A DNA stretch of 64,000 nucleotides from Methylobacterium sp. (GTDB taxonomy: Bacteria; Pseudomonadota; Alphaproteobacteria; Rhizobiales; Beijerinckiaceae), in contig JADCCN010000003.1 of NCBI GenBank assembly GCA_020252645.1, forward strand, positions 186,001 through 250,000. The letters are read 5' to 3'. Position 1 is the first letter of the stretch; every line of letters starts with the position of its first letter. The notes below the pieces were generated by a model that saw only the letters and a list, made by a program, of their open reading frames with translations, was not told the DNA's origin and made no database searches. Below, in pieces: positions 1 to 8,217 of the stretch. The translations under genes and the position numbers were made by a program.

Positions 1-717
1 CGAGGCGAGCCAGCCGAAGCGTGCGCGCTCGAGTTCGCTTGCGAGAAGACCGGTCGAATCGACTGCAAGCACCAACCCCCGGTGCTCGCGGAACGGCTCC
101 TTGCCGAAGGGAATGCCGCGCGGCGCCGGTTCCAGCGCGTCGAGCAGCGGCGATTGGGTGGGGGCCAGCGCCAGCATGGTCAATGTGGGAACGGCCATGC
201 CGATCAGCATCAGCACCGTCGGTCCATGCCCGGAGGCGAGAATCAACCCGGCGGCCGCGGCACCGAGGCCAGCCGCGAAGAGGATGAGCGCGATCCGGTT
301 ACGCCCCTGGAAGAGCAAGCACAGGCCAAAGAATTCCGCCGTCGCCAGCAAGATGGCGCAAACCAGCGCGGCTCCGGGAGAACCGAGCCCGGCCAAGAGC
401 AGAATCTGCACCGCGGAAATCGGGCCGAACAGCAGCAAGGCCGGGCGGGGCCCCTGCCGCATCAGCGCGAAGGCCACCACCTGAAAGACAAGCAGGCCGG
501 ACAGCGCGATGAGATGATCGACGCGCAACCCCAGTTCAGGGCGCAGCGGCGCCAACACGAGCACGAGGGCAAGGAACACCACCGCGCCGAGAAGGCCCGC
601 CATGCGTCCGGCCAGGGCGGTCGACCAGGCGCGCGCTTCCGCGTTCTCGCTCCGCAGGGCGGCAGCTGCGTTCCGGTCATCCTGACCGAGCAGCGTCTGT
701 GTCCAGTCGATTCGCAT
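1..717 (-). CDS. N-terminal part of a multi-pass membrane protein, possibly a sensor histidine kinase (cut by window edge)
   Basis: The first 239 residues are visible; the rest lies left of the window. A charged head of about 35 residues (MRIDWTQTLLGQDD) is followed by five or six hydrophobic segments (roughly residues 38-58, 65-85, 90-108, 112-135, 138-160, 164-185) and then a soluble stretch ending LVLAVDSTGLLASELE. Long membrane arrays of this kind followed by a soluble part are common as sensor regions of PAS/histidine kinases, and I recall such kinases beside DUF5330 and SufE in Rhizobiales. No kinase motif is inside the window, so that role is only inferred. The ATG at 717 is the first start in an open frame reaching back to a stop at 817-819. 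It could equally be another polytopic protein. Confidence 0.5.
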   Translation of the reverse strand, partial: MRIDWTQTLLGQDDRNAAAALRSENAEARAWSTALAGRMAGLLGAVVFLALVLVLAPLRPELGLRVDHLIALSGLLVFQVVAFALMRQGPRPALLLFGPISAVQILLLAGLGSPGAALVCAILLATAEFFGLCLLFQGRNRIALILFAAGLGAAAAGLILASGHGPTVLMLIGMAVPTLTMLALAPTQSPLLDALEPAPRGIPFGKEPFREHRGLVLAVDSTGLLASELERARFGWLAS

Positions 718-1040
718 GGCGTCTTCGGCGAACCTTTCAATGCGGGCCGGCCAATCCGGCAGGGGAAACCGGAGACGTCGGAGCGCCCCGCTGGACGGAC
801 CCTCGCGCGGCGCTTCTTAAACGCGCGTGAAGCCGGAAGCCCCGGCCGGCCCGAATCCGGCTCCCGCTCGGCGGCCGGCTCGGCTTTCCATTCCTATGGT
901 GAACAACAACCTTCCGAATTCGCTCGGCGTTTCCGATTGCAATGCTGCTTTGCCGCCCCAAGCGAAAGATCGATCGAATTTGAATCAATTTGCAAACGCT
1001 TCTCTCAAGCCCTTCCGCTATTCCGGAAACCGACAGGAGC
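718..1040. other. Divergent intergenic region with no gene seen
   Basis: This 323-base stretch separates the minus-strand membrane protein from the plus-strand DUF5330 gene and must hold both promoters. It is more AT-rich at its right end (about 895-1030) than the flanking genes. I see no convincing open frame and no clear hairpin with a T run. Confidence 0.5.
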
Positions 1041-1433
1041 ATGATGATGATGATCACTCGCCTCATGGTCGCCCTTCTGGCGCTCTATCTCGTCTCGGAC
1101 GGGGGCAAGAACTGGAATGGCCTCTCGAGCCCATCCAGCCCGGCGGTGGCGCGCGATTCGCTTCCGGACCAGGCCTTGCTCGCAAAGCAGGCGCTCGATT
1201 TCTGCCTCACCCATCGCGAGATTTGCGCAGAGGCCGCCGGGAGGCTGGTGAAATCGACCGGCAGCCTGCCCTCGGCCGCTCCGGCCATGCCTGCTCCGGC
1301 CATGCCTGCTCCGGCCATGCCTGCTACAGCCATGCCTGCTCCGCCGGCCGGCCTTCAGGCGGCTGCGCCGGGCGAGCCTGCCCCGCATCTGCCGCTGCCG
1401 CCGCGCCGCCGCACCACGCCCGCCGGGGCTTGA
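1041..1433 (+). CDS. DUF5330-like small secreted or membrane-anchored protein
   Basis: The product is 130 residues. It has a hydrophobic N-terminus (MMMMITRLMVALLALYLV) that could be a signal or anchor, then a short conserved-looking part (residues about 50-70, ALDFCLTHREICAEAAG) with two cysteines seven residues apart, then a proline/alanine tail. The cysteine-bearing LDFC..H.EIC block and the position just before sufE match the DUF5330 family of Rhizobiales, whose function is unknown. The start is the first of four ATGs, preceded by AGGAG at 1034-1038; any of the four could serve. The tail carries a tandem repeat, listed separately. The gene is 67 bases upstream of sufE on the same strand and may be co-transcribed. 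Confidence 0.7.
   Translation: MMMMITRLMVALLALYLVSDGGKNWNGLSSPSSPAVARDSLPDQALLAKQALDFCLTHREICAEAAGRLVKSTGSLPSAAPAMPAPAMPAPAMPATAMPAPPAGLQAAAPGEPAPHLPLPPRRRTTPAGA
1278..1337 (+). repeat. Four tandem 15-base units coding for AMPAP
   Basis: Units of 15 bases (GCTCCGGCCATGCCT) start at 1278, 1293, 1308 and 1323. The first three are identical and the fourth differs by two bases (ACA for CCG). They lie in frame inside the DUF5330 gene and encode repeated Ala-Met-Pro-Ala-Pro/Thr. Units in multiples of three can expand or contract without breaking the frame. Confidence 0.9.
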
Positions 1434-1500
1434 CCCGACGCATCCGCTCGCGCCATCTGCCGGGCCAGATGAAACGGGCCCGGAGAGAAGCGCCACAGCC

Positions 1501-1929
1501 ATGACCTTCACCCTCGCCCCCGGCAACGCGCGCCTCAGAAGCATTGTGACCGATCTCGATTTTCTCGACGATTGGGATGAGCGCTATCGCTACCTCATCG
1601 ATCTCGGCCGCCGGCTCGATCCCCTTCCGCACGAGGCCTATTCCGAGGCCAATCGCGTTCCCGGCTGCGCAAGCCAGGTCTGGCTGCTTATGAGCCGGAA
1701 CGCGGATGGCTCACTCTCGATCAAGGGCGACAGCGACGCGCTGATCGTGAAGGGCCTCGTCGCCCTGGTGCTTGCGATGTTCGATGGACGCCCGCTGGCG
1801 GAAGTCGCAGGGTTCGATGCAGCGGGCTTCTTCGCCACCATCGGCCTCAAGGATCATCTCACCTCCCAGCGTGCGAATGGCCTCGCCTCGATGGTCGCGC
1901 GCATCAAGGCGGAAGCCGCGAAAGGCTGA
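1501..1929 (+). CDS. sufE: SufE family cysteine desulfurase sulfur acceptor
   Basis: SufE takes persulfide sulfur from the desulfurase SufS and passes it to the SufBCD scaffold for Fe-S cluster assembly in the cytoplasm. The 142-residue product has the usual family length. The sulfur-accepting cysteine is C56 in NRVPGCASQVWL, the family signature, with the downstream helix GLVALVLAMFDGR also typical. No sufS, sufB, sufC or sufD lies nearby, so this is a stand-alone copy, as often seen next to DUF5330 in this order. The stop abuts the stop of the convergent DUF6456 gene with no spacer. Confidence 0.93.
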   Translation: MTFTLAPGNARLRSIVTDLDFLDDWDERYRYLIDLGRRLDPLPHEAYSEANRVPGCASQVWLLMSRNADGSLSIKGDSDALIVKGLVALVLAMFDGRPLAEVAGFDAAGFFATIGLKDHLTSQRANGLASMVARIKAEAAKG

Positions 1930-2763
1930 TCACGCCGTTTTCGGGAAGGCCGGTCGCGAATCGGCCGCTCCCCAGTGACGGATCGGCTGGCGGGCCGTGC
2001 CCTGTGCCATGCTCGACAGGCCATAATGGCGGGCCAACGCCCGCAGACCGAGCGAAAGCACGACCTTGCCCGAGCGCACCGGCAAGCCAAGCCCCTGCTC
2101 GATCTCGCCGACCGAGCGCCCGAACCCGCAAAGATCCATCAGCGGCCCGGAAAAATCCGGCCCGACCGCGAGCATCGCATTCTGCACGCGCTTCCTGGCC
2201 TGCGCCTGGGCCTCCGTCATCGTGAGGCCGGCACCGGGGCCGGCGCCATCGACCACGAGGCGATCCCAGTTGATCGTCACCTTTGGCGGCAGGCAGGCCA
2301 TCTCGATGTCACGCCGCAGGCGCTCGCCGGCCTCGCGGCTCGCTTCATCCACCGCGAAGCCTGCACCCTCCTGCCGGGCAAGAAGAGCCAGCGGGTCTTC
2401 GCGGAGGTTGCGCTTCACGGGCGCGCCGTCCGGGCCTGCCCCTTTTTCCAGCAGGCGATGCTGATCGCCGAAGGCATCCTCGCCCGATTGGCGGCGAAAG
2501 GCGGCGGCGCGCCCTTCGGCCGTGAGCTGGTAGCGAGGCAATCCCGCCACCTGGTCGCAGCGCACGGCGCCGGATGAGAGCAGCGGCGCGAGCACTGCCA
2601 TGGGAAAGCGCCCGCGCACCAGCGGGACACCCTTCCGCGCCACGACCACCTGCACGATGCCCTCATCGCGCCGCGCATGGGCACCCGGTTCCGCGAGCAG
2701 GGCCAGCAGGCGATCCTCGTCCCGTGCCTTCGCGACCGGTTTTGCTTGCGAAGCCGGGCTCAT
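1930..2763 (-). CDS. DUF6456 domain protein
   Basis: The product has 277 residues. The C-terminal half has the DUF6456 pattern: an N-L-R-E-x-P-L-A-x-L-A-R-Q entry (about residues 120-135), a G-E-R-L-R-x-D segment, then a helical block with VGPDFSGPLMDLCGFG and a closing RSGKVVLSLGLRALARHYG. The N-terminal 100 residues look like a winged-helix fold (short helices, RYQLTAEGRAA), so DNA binding is plausible but not shown. Its ATG overlaps the TGA of the upstream DnaA-domain-IV-like gene by four bases, implying translational coupling and joint action. The family function is not known to me. The last 20 residues past the domain look disordered. Confidence 0.85.
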   Translation of the reverse strand: MSPASQAKPVAKARDEDRLLALLAEPGAHARRDEGIVQVVVARKGVPLVRGRFPMAVLAPLLSSGAVRCDQVAGLPRYQLTAEGRAAAFRRQSGEDAFGDQHRLLEKGAGPDGAPVKRNLREDPLALLARQEGAGFAVDEASREAGERLRRDIEMACLPPKVTINWDRLVVDGAGPGAGLTMTEAQAQARKRVQNAMLAVGPDFSGPLMDLCGFGRSVGEIEQGLGLPVRSGKVVLSLGLRALARHYGLSSMAQGTARQPIRHWGAADSRPAFPKTA

Positions 2764-3215
2764 GGCTCGTCTCCCGTCAGCGCTCGGGCAAAATCCTCGG
2801 CCCAGCGGGCGAGCGCGGCCTCGAGCATCAGAAGCGCCTCGTCGAGCAACGGGCGTTCGCGCTGGTCCTCGATCAGCTGGCAGGCATGCCGCACCGTGGT
2901 GCGATCCCGCCCGAATACCGCTCCGGTCCGGGTCATCGACAGATGAAACAGCGTGTGGGCGAGATACATCCCCACCTGGCGCGCTTCGGCCACGCGTGCC
3001 GCAGAACGGGTTCCGGCGCGCAATTCCCGCAGCGAGCAGCCCTGCCAGTTGGCGGCCACCGCTTCGGCGAGCCGCGGGCCAAGCCGGGCCTGCAGCTCGA
3101 TCGCGGAAAACCGGCGCGGGGGCGGCAATTTTCGAGGTCTGCCGCGCGCACGCCGCGCAAGCCTGGTTGTGACCGGCTCTGTCACCGGAACGTGCTGCTT
3201 CTGCTGCCGAACCAT
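2760..3215 (-). CDS. AT-hook plus DnaA domain IV-like DNA-binding protein
   Basis: This 151-residue protein lacks the DnaA AAA+ ATPase. Residues 78-120 match the DnaA C-terminal DNA-binding domain: ARQVGMYLAHTL, then FGRDRTTVRHACQLIE, where DnaA has a F-G-G-R-D-H-T-T-V-x-H-A signature. One glycine is missing and the DNA-contacting histidine is arginine here. Residues 23-29 (ARGRPRK) form an AT-hook-like minor-groove motif. The start is supported by AGGAGAAGG nine bases upstream. It is the first gene of a two-gene unit with the DUF6456 gene. Binding to DnaA-box-like DNA is inference; a role in replication control or as a transcription factor are both possible. Confidence 0.8.
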   Translation of the reverse strand: MVRQQKQHVPVTEPVTTRLARRARGRPRKLPPPRRFSAIELQARLGPRLAEAVAANWQGCSLRELRAGTRSAARVAEARQVGMYLAHTLFHLSMTRTGAVFGRDRTTVRHACQLIEDQRERPLLDEALLMLEAALARWAEDFARALTGDEP

Positions 3216-3420
3216 CCCGCCTTCTCCTGAACCGGGCCTCAGATGCTCGGGAGTGCCATGGCCCGCTGGATCCCATGGCGAAAGCTAGGAAGAAGCTAAC
3301 GATCGGTAAACTGGAACATCGCAAATTTATAAGAAAATTTTCCGAAAATCCCCGGTTTTTGACCATTCAATGTGATTAAATTCTTATGTTTTTGCATCGC
3401 CTTTGACGAGTCCAGGGTCA

Positions 3421-3576
3421 AGAGCCTTTTCTTCGATCAACCGGTATCCACTTGATCGCAAAAATGCTCTAGAGCGGTTGCCGATCTGACTCGATCAGAT
3501 CGACCGCTCTAAGCTCTTGATTTACCGCATTTTCTTTCGAAGAACCGGTATCCACTTCTTCGAAAAAATGCTCCAG
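3421..3576. repeat. Composite palindromic intergenic repeat, two core copies
   Basis: Two copies of a core (AACCGGTATCCACTT at 3439-3453 and 3543-3557) are each framed by inverted arms: GATCAA/TTGATC around the first and TCGAAGAA/TTCTTCGA around the second. Each ends in AAAATGCTC. Between them 3471-3510 forms its own palindrome (AGAGCGGT ... GATCTGA / GATCAGATC ... ACCGCTCT). The same composite recurs at 56249-56355 and single forms recur elsewhere in the window. Repeats of this look are common in Hyphomicrobiales genomes. The arms differ in sequence but keep pairing, which suggests selection for the hairpin. Confidence 0.85.
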
Positions 3577-3634
3577 GCGTTTCGTGCGCGGCGGCTCCGG
3601 GCAGCGGAGTTTCCGGGCAGCGGAGGTTGCACAT

Positions 3635-3660
3635 AAAAAAGACGCCACGAGGGCGCCTTT
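3635..3660 (-). terminator. Rho-independent terminator of mucR
   Basis: On the minus strand GGCGCC, loop CTCGT, GGCGTC (one G-U pair) is followed by six T residues. It lies about 20 bases after the mucR stop codon. Confidence 0.75.
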
Positions 3661-3681
3661 TCATGGAAGGGGGCAAGCCGA

Positions 3682-4089
3682 TCAGCGCCCCCGCTTGCGC
3701 TTTTGCCCCAGGCCCATTTCCTTCGCCAGACGCGAACGGGCCGCAGCATAGTTCGGCGCGACCATCGGATAATCGGCCGCGAGGCCCCACTTCTCGCGAT
3801 ATTGCTCCGGCGACATATTGTACTGCGTGCGCAAATGCCGCTTGAGCGACTTGAACTTCTTTCCGTCTTCCAGGCAGATGATATAATCGGGAAACACGGA
3901 CTTCTTAGGCGAAACCGCCGGCTTTGCGGGCTCGACCACGACTTCTACCGGAACGGTGCCGACCTTCGTCAGCGCGTTATAGACTTCATTGATGAGCGCG
4001 GGCAGATCCGCGGCCGGGACCGAATTGTTGCTGACATAGGCGGAAACGACTTCGGCCGTCAGCTCGATCAATTCGTTGTTGTCCAACAT
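3682..4089 (-). CDS. mucR: MucR/Ros family zinc-finger transcriptional regulator
   Basis: MucR proteins are global silencers of AT-rich promoters in Rhizobiales (exopolysaccharide, motility, cell cycle, virulence). The 135-residue product has the family length. The N-terminal oligomerisation half ([19 protein letters not shown]) is followed by the zinc-finger/DNA-binding part [33 protein letters not shown] and the basic tail [16 protein letters not shown] at 4089 is chosen; a GTG one codon upstream is also possible. A GGAAGGAAAC purine run precedes it. MucR proteins commonly repress their own AT-rich promoter; the AT-rich block upstream fits that. Confidence 0.95.
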   Translation of the reverse strand: MLDNNELIELTAEVVSAYVSNNSVPAADLPALINEVYNALTKVGTVPVEVVVEPAKPAVSPKKSVFPDYIICLEDGKKFKSLKRHLRTQYNMSPEQYREKWGLAADYPMVAPNYAAARSRLAKEMGLGQKRKRGR

Positions 4090-4478
4090 CACTCTGTTTC
4101 CTTCCTCGGTTTTTGTGGGCAGTTTTCACCGCCTGCGCATGCTGCAACAGCCTTTCGGGTGTTCTTCTTGCATTGCCGCAGAACAACCCGGTGCCACATC
4201 AAGCAATTAGGGGGTGAGCATCACGAAAATCGATCCAACGCCGTGAATCACATCCCATGGATATCGGCAGATACGTGAGAAAATGCTGTCATGCAACAAA
4301 AACAAGTGTTGATTTTGCGAATTCCAGTGGATTTACGTGATGAAATCCAAAATTCTGATCGAATTTCCTGCCCTTCGGCACGCGCTGGGCGTTTTCGCAT
4401 CGTCAGCCACTTGCTCGCTTGCTGCATTGCCACCATTTTCAGCCCAACGTCAAAGCGAACCAAGACGAGGTGTTACTG
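4090..4478. other. Intergenic region between mucR and msrB, AT-rich, no gene seen
   Basis: The segment holds the divergent promoters of mucR and msrB. About 4270-4375 is much richer in A+T than the flanks, with runs such as CAAAAACAAG and GATGAAATCCAAAATTC. This is the kind of DNA MucR/H-NS-like proteins bind. A frame of 62 codons starting at 4291 has no family resemblance and poor codon bias, so I did not call it. Confidence 0.5.
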
Positions 4479-4880
4479 ATGAAGCTCCACCGATCCAATG
4501 CCGAATGGCGCAACCGGCTCACGCCCGAACAATACTACATCTTGCGCGAGCACGGCACGGAGCGTCCCGGCACGGGTCCTCATCTTCATGAGGAGCGTCC
4601 GGGACTTTACCGCTGTGCAGCATGCGAGAATCCGCTCTTCATCGCGGATGCGAAATTCGATGCCGGATGCGGCTGGCCGAGTTTCTTCCGGACCATCGGG
4701 CCGGATGCCGTGCGCGAGCTCGAGGATCGCTCCTTCGGGATGCGCCGAACGGAAATCCGCTGCGCCTCCTGCGACGGGCATCTCGGGCATGTTTTTCCGG
4801 ATGGCCCTCGACCGACCGGCCTGAGATATTGCATGAACGGCCACGCGCTTCACTTCGAGCCGGTGGAAGACGTGGGCTGA
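4479..4880 (+). CDS. msrB: Peptide-methionine (R)-S-oxide reductase MsrB
   Basis: MsrB reduces methionine-R-sulfoxide in proteins, a repair step after oxidative damage. The 133-residue product carries both zinc CxxC pairs (CAAC at about residue 46 and CASC at about 95), the CGWPSFF substrate loop, and the catalytic block [15 protein letters not shown], where the Cys after RY is the nucleophile. ATG 4479 is used because ACGAGG lies nine bases upstream; the frame is open further left but that extension (MLHCHH...) is not MsrB-like. Its neighbours include a superoxide dismutase about 3 kb away, but no shared operon is evident. Confidence 0.95.
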   Translation: MKLHRSNAEWRNRLTPEQYYILREHGTERPGTGPHLHEERPGLYRCAACENPLFIADAKFDAGCGWPSFFRTIGPDAVRELEDRSFGMRRTEIRCASCDGHLGHVFPDGPRPTGLRYCMNGHALHFEPVEDVG

Positions 4881-4930
4881 AAGGCTCATCCGGCATCGGA
4901 CAACATGCGTGACGCCTGCGCCCGAACGGA

Positions 4931-7129
4931 ATGAACAGCCCGATGCCCCCCTTTGCCGCCCTCGCCCACCATCGCGCGCCGCGCGCTGCCCGCAAGCCCA
5001 CGCGTCGCGTGGTGCATGGCGTCATGCTCGATGATGAATATGCGTGGTTGCGTGCACGGAACTGGCAGGAGGTGATCGAGGAGCCGGAGAAGGTTCCCGC
5101 AGACATCGCGCGTTACCTGCGATCCGAGAACCGTTATGCGGCGGCGGGCTTCCGCCCGATGAAAGCGCTGCAGAAGCAGCTCATCGCGGAAATGCGCGGC
5201 CGGATGGTGGAGGATGAAAGTGCCCCGCCCTGGCGCGATGGTCCATTCCTCTATTTCGAACGCTACCGCAAGGGTGCGCAATACTCGCTCTGCTGCCGCA
5301 AGCCCGTGGAAGGCGGGCGGGAACAGATCATGCTCGATGGCCCGAAGGAGGCGCGCGGGCTGGATTACTTCGATATCGGCGGCATCGCCGTCTCGCCGGA
5401 TCACAGGCTGATGGCCTGGGCGGCGGACCTCACGGGTTCGGAAAGCTATGTCATCCGCGTGCGGGAACTTGGCGCGGGCGGCGACCACGACCGGCTCGAG
5501 CGCACCTCCGGCGATATCGTCTGGGGGCGCGACGGGCACTTTTTCTACTACATTGAACTCGACCCGTCGCAGCGCCCCTATCGCGTGATGCGCCACCGGC
5601 TCGGCGAGCCGCAGGAGGCGGATGTCGAGATCTATCGCGAGGCGGATTCCGGCTGGTTCGTCAGCCTCGATCGCACGCAGGATGACCGATACGCCTTCAT
5701 CGATATCCACGACCACGAAACCACCGAGGTGCTGCTGCTCGATCTGGATGATCCGCGCGAGGTGCCGGAGCCGGTCTTCCCGCGCGAGGCGGGCATCGAA
5801 TACGAGATCGACCACCATGAAGGCCGGATGATCATCCGCACCAACCATGCGGATAGGGGCGGCCGGAAGCCCGAGGATTATCGCATCCTGGCTTTGCCGT
5901 TGGGTGAAACCGACACCGGCAAGGCCGAGGTTCTGGTGGATGAGGTGCCGGGCCGCGCGATCCAATCGGTGAATGTGCTGAAGAATTGGCTCATCTGGTC
6001 CAGCCTCGGCGAGGACGGTCCGGCGATCCATGCGCGGAACTGGCGCAACGGCACCGAGAAGCTGTTCCGCCCGCGCGCCGTCGTCGGCGACATTTCCGGC
6101 GCCATCGGCCCGGAATATGACAGCGCCACGTTGCGCCTCACCTTCTCCTCGCCGACCGAGCCGGAAGTGACGCTCGACCACAATCTCGATACGGGCGAAG
6201 AGGTGATCCTCAAGCGGCAGGAAGTGCCATCGGGGCATGATGCCGCGCGCTACACCGTGGAGCGCGCCTATGCGCCGACCCCGGATGGCGAAACCGTGCC
6301 GATCACCATCCTGCGTCTGGCTTCAACGCCGCTCGACGGCACCGCGCCCTGCCTGCTCTACGGCTATGGCGCCTATGGCTATGCGATGGATGCCGATTTC
6401 GAAACCGACCGGCTGAGCCTTGTCGATCGCGGCTTCCTCTATGCCATCGCGCATATCCGCGGCGGCATGGAGAAGGGTTTCCGCTGGTATCGCGAGGGCA
6501 AGCGCGAAAAGAAGATCAACTCCTTCCGCGATTTCATCACGGCGGCGGATTTCCTTCTGCAAAAGAGATATGTCGCGCCAAGGCGCCTCGTCGCGCATGG
6601 CGTCTCCGCCGGCGGCATGCTGATGGGCGGCATCGCAAACATGGCGGGCGAGAGGTTTGCCGGCATCATCGCCGAGGTGCCCTTCGTGGATAGCCTCAAC
6701 ACGATCCTCGACCCCACCCTGCCCCTCACCCCGCCCGAATGGGTGGAATGGGGCAACCCGATCGAGGATGTGAAGGCCTTCGAGGCCATGCGCGCCTATT
6801 CGCCCTATGACAACATCGCCGCGAAGGAATATCCGCCGATGTTCATCGTCGGCGGCCTCACCGATCCGCGCGTCACCTACTGGGAACCGGCGAAATTCGT
6901 CGCGAAGCTTCGCGCGACCATGGCCGGCGGCGGGCCCGTCCTCTTCCGCACCAATATGGGCGCGGGGCATGATGGCGCCTCGGGCCGCTTTCGCCAGCTC
7001 GACGATGTGGCGCGCGTCTATGCCTTCGCATTGGAAGTGACGGGGATGCTTCCGGCGCGGGAAAGCGAGAGCCAGGAATTGGCCAGTGGGAGCCAGCACC
7101 GGGCTTTCGAGAACCGGAGCGGACCTTGA
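4931..7129 (+). CDS. ptrB: Oligopeptidase B-type S9 serine peptidase
   Basis: Oligopeptidase B cleaves short peptides after Arg or Lys in the cytoplasm. The 732-residue product has the family layout: an N-terminal beta-propeller (about 75-430) that gates access, then the alpha/beta-hydrolase domain. The nucleophile is S559 in HGVSAGGMLMG, the aspartate is in GGLTDPRVTYWEPAKF, and the histidine is in MGAGHDGASGRF near the C-terminus. The YGYGAYGYAMDADF oxyanion strand and HIRGGMEKGFRWY are also classic. The last 25 residues after the His run past the usual end and look unstructured. It starts 50 bases after msrB and might share its transcript. Confidence 0.94.
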   Translation: MNSPMPPFAALAHHRAPRAARKPTRRVVHGVMLDDEYAWLRARNWQEVIEEPEKVPADIARYLRSENRYAAAGFRPMKALQKQLIAEMRGRMVEDESAPPWRDGPFLYFERYRKGAQYSLCCRKPVEGGREQIMLDGPKEARGLDYFDIGGIAVSPDHRLMAWAADLTGSESYVIRVRELGAGGDHDRLERTSGDIVWGRDGHFFYYIELDPSQRPYRVMRHRLGEPQEADVEIYREADSGWFVSLDRTQDDRYAFIDIHDHETTEVLLLDLDDPREVPEPVFPREAGIEYEIDHHEGRMIIRTNHADRGGRKPEDYRILALPLGETDTGKAEVLVDEVPGRAIQSVNVLKNWLIWSSLGEDGPAIHARNWRNGTEKLFRPRAVVGDISGAIGPEYDSATLRLTFSSPTEPEVTLDHNLDTGEEVILKRQEVPSGHDAARYTVERAYAPTPDGETVPITILRLASTPLDGTAPCLLYGYGAYGYAMDADFETDRLSLVDRGFLYAIAHIRGGMEKGFRWYREGKREKKINSFRDFITAADFLLQKRYVAPRRLVAHGVSAGGMLMGGIANMAGERFAGIIAEVPFVDSLNTILDPTLPLTPPEWVEWGNPIEDVKAFEAMRAYSPYDNIAAKEYPPMFIVGGLTDPRVTYWEPAKFVAKLRATMAGGGPVLFRTNMGAGHDGASGRFRQLDDVARVYAFALEVTGMLPARESESQELASGSQHRAFENRSGP

Positions 7130-7185
7130 CGGTCCCGTGAGCACCGGGCGCGCGGGGGGCCGCGTCACGCAGCCCGCGATCGCCC

Positions 7186-7998
7186 TCAGACCCTCATCCC
7201 GCCATCGATGAAGGCGCGCAGATCATCGAGGCTCGGGAAGCGGCGATCCACACCCTCGCCTTTGGCGGTCACCGAGCCATCGGAATACATGGTGAAACGC
7301 GTGCCGCCACTGTCATAGGCACCGACAACATCGAGCCTCTCCAGCGGAGCGAGTTCGGCTCTGGCTTCCGAAAGTCGCGCGAGATCCTCGTCATGGATGA
7401 GGCCCGGCATGGGAGGCGCGCGTTCGAAATCGGGCAACTTCGGAAGGGGCGGAAGGATGGGATCATCCTTCCTGCCGGCATCGGCCTTGCTCCCCCGCGT
7501 GGCCCGGGAGAGGGCGGCATCCCTGGAATCGTCCCCGGTCGCGGAAGCCTGTCCTGGCTCGTCCGGCAGCGGCGAGATCTTGAGCGGAGGTGATTTCAGT
7601 TCGGCGAAGAGGTCGCGCTCGAGATTATCGAGGATCCTTGCTTCGGGTATCGCGGACCGGTCGGCGTGCATGGCGCCACCCGGCGCCGCGCCGGCTGCAG
7701 CCCCGGCGAAAACGGGGGCAGCCGGGCGTGCGACGGCCGGCTCAACAACCGGCGATGCGGCATGTGGCTCCGGCGCCGCTGGCGGCAGCATCACGGCAAG
7801 CCGCAACGCATGGATTTCATGTGCGATCGCGCGGCCGACCGAAGCTAAAGCAAACAGGACGAGCGCGCTCGCGAAGAGAATGCTCGCGGCCACCATGTAG
7901 CTGTTTCCCAGATCGGTGGGGATGAGCTGCAAAGCCAGCCAGAACGCGGTAGCCGCCAGAAGAACCAGCAATCCGGCCCCGGCATGAATGAGCTTCAT
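7186..7998 (-). CDS. Unknown membrane-anchored protein with Pro/Ala-rich linker
   Basis: I do not recognise a family. The 270 residues open with two hydrophobic segments (about 7-25 and 35-57), which would anchor the protein in the inner membrane. A Pro/Ala-rich region (70-115) and a charged, probably disordered stretch follow. A small C-terminal domain (about 215-270) reads RLDVVGAYDSGGTRFTMYSDGSVTAKGEGVDRRFPSLDDLRAFIDGG, a two- or three-strand beta unit plus helix. The TMYSDGSVTA pattern recalls small cytoplasmic beta-hairpin domains in hypothetical alphaproteobacterial proteins. It converges on ptrB and is divergent from sodB. Confidence 0.75.
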   Translation of the reverse strand: MKLIHAGAGLLVLLAATAFWLALQLIPTDLGNSYMVAASILFASALVLFALASVGRAIAHEIHALRLAVMLPPAAPEPHAASPVVEPAVARPAAPVFAGAAAGAAPGGAMHADRSAIPEARILDNLERDLFAELKSPPLKISPLPDEPGQASATGDDSRDAALSRATRGSKADAGRKDDPILPPLPKLPDFERAPPMPGLIHDEDLARLSEARAELAPLERLDVVGAYDSGGTRFTMYSDGSVTAKGEGVDRRFPSLDDLRAFIDGGMRV

Positions 7999-8217
7999 GA
8001 TGCCTGCTCTCCCCGAACCCGAACGACGTATCCTTGAAAAATCAGACTAATTTCGGACATCAGGGTAAATTATTTCTTGCGATCGTCAAAATGGCGGCAC
8101 GAAACCCCGCTCGCGCGCATTGCCTTGGGGCCGGCGCGGGCCTATCTCTCGCCGTCTGGCGCTTCCGCCGGTGCATCCGCCGCCCCTCGCGGCCCGTCAT
8201 TCCTGAGGTTTCACACC

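Larger units (their letters stand above)
3216..3681. other. Intergenic region filled mainly by palindromic repeats
   Basis: This stretch lies between the DnaA-IV-like gene and mucR. It starts with an AT-rich promoter-like part (about 3290-3390), then carries two copies of the palindromic repeat and the mucR terminator, listed separately. No credible reading frame is present. Confidence 0.7.

Noticed and set aside
82-1044. Open frame of 320 codons on the plus strand
   Set aside because: Its Q/R/H-rich composition is the usual antisense image of a membrane protein; the real gene is on the minus strand.
1278-1337. Tandem repeats as a CRISPR array
   Set aside because: Units are contiguous 15-mers without spacers and are in frame inside a gene.
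4291-4479. 62-codon frame before msrB
   Set aside because: It begins in AT-rich promoter-like DNA, has no family look and reaches just to the msrB start; more likely chance.
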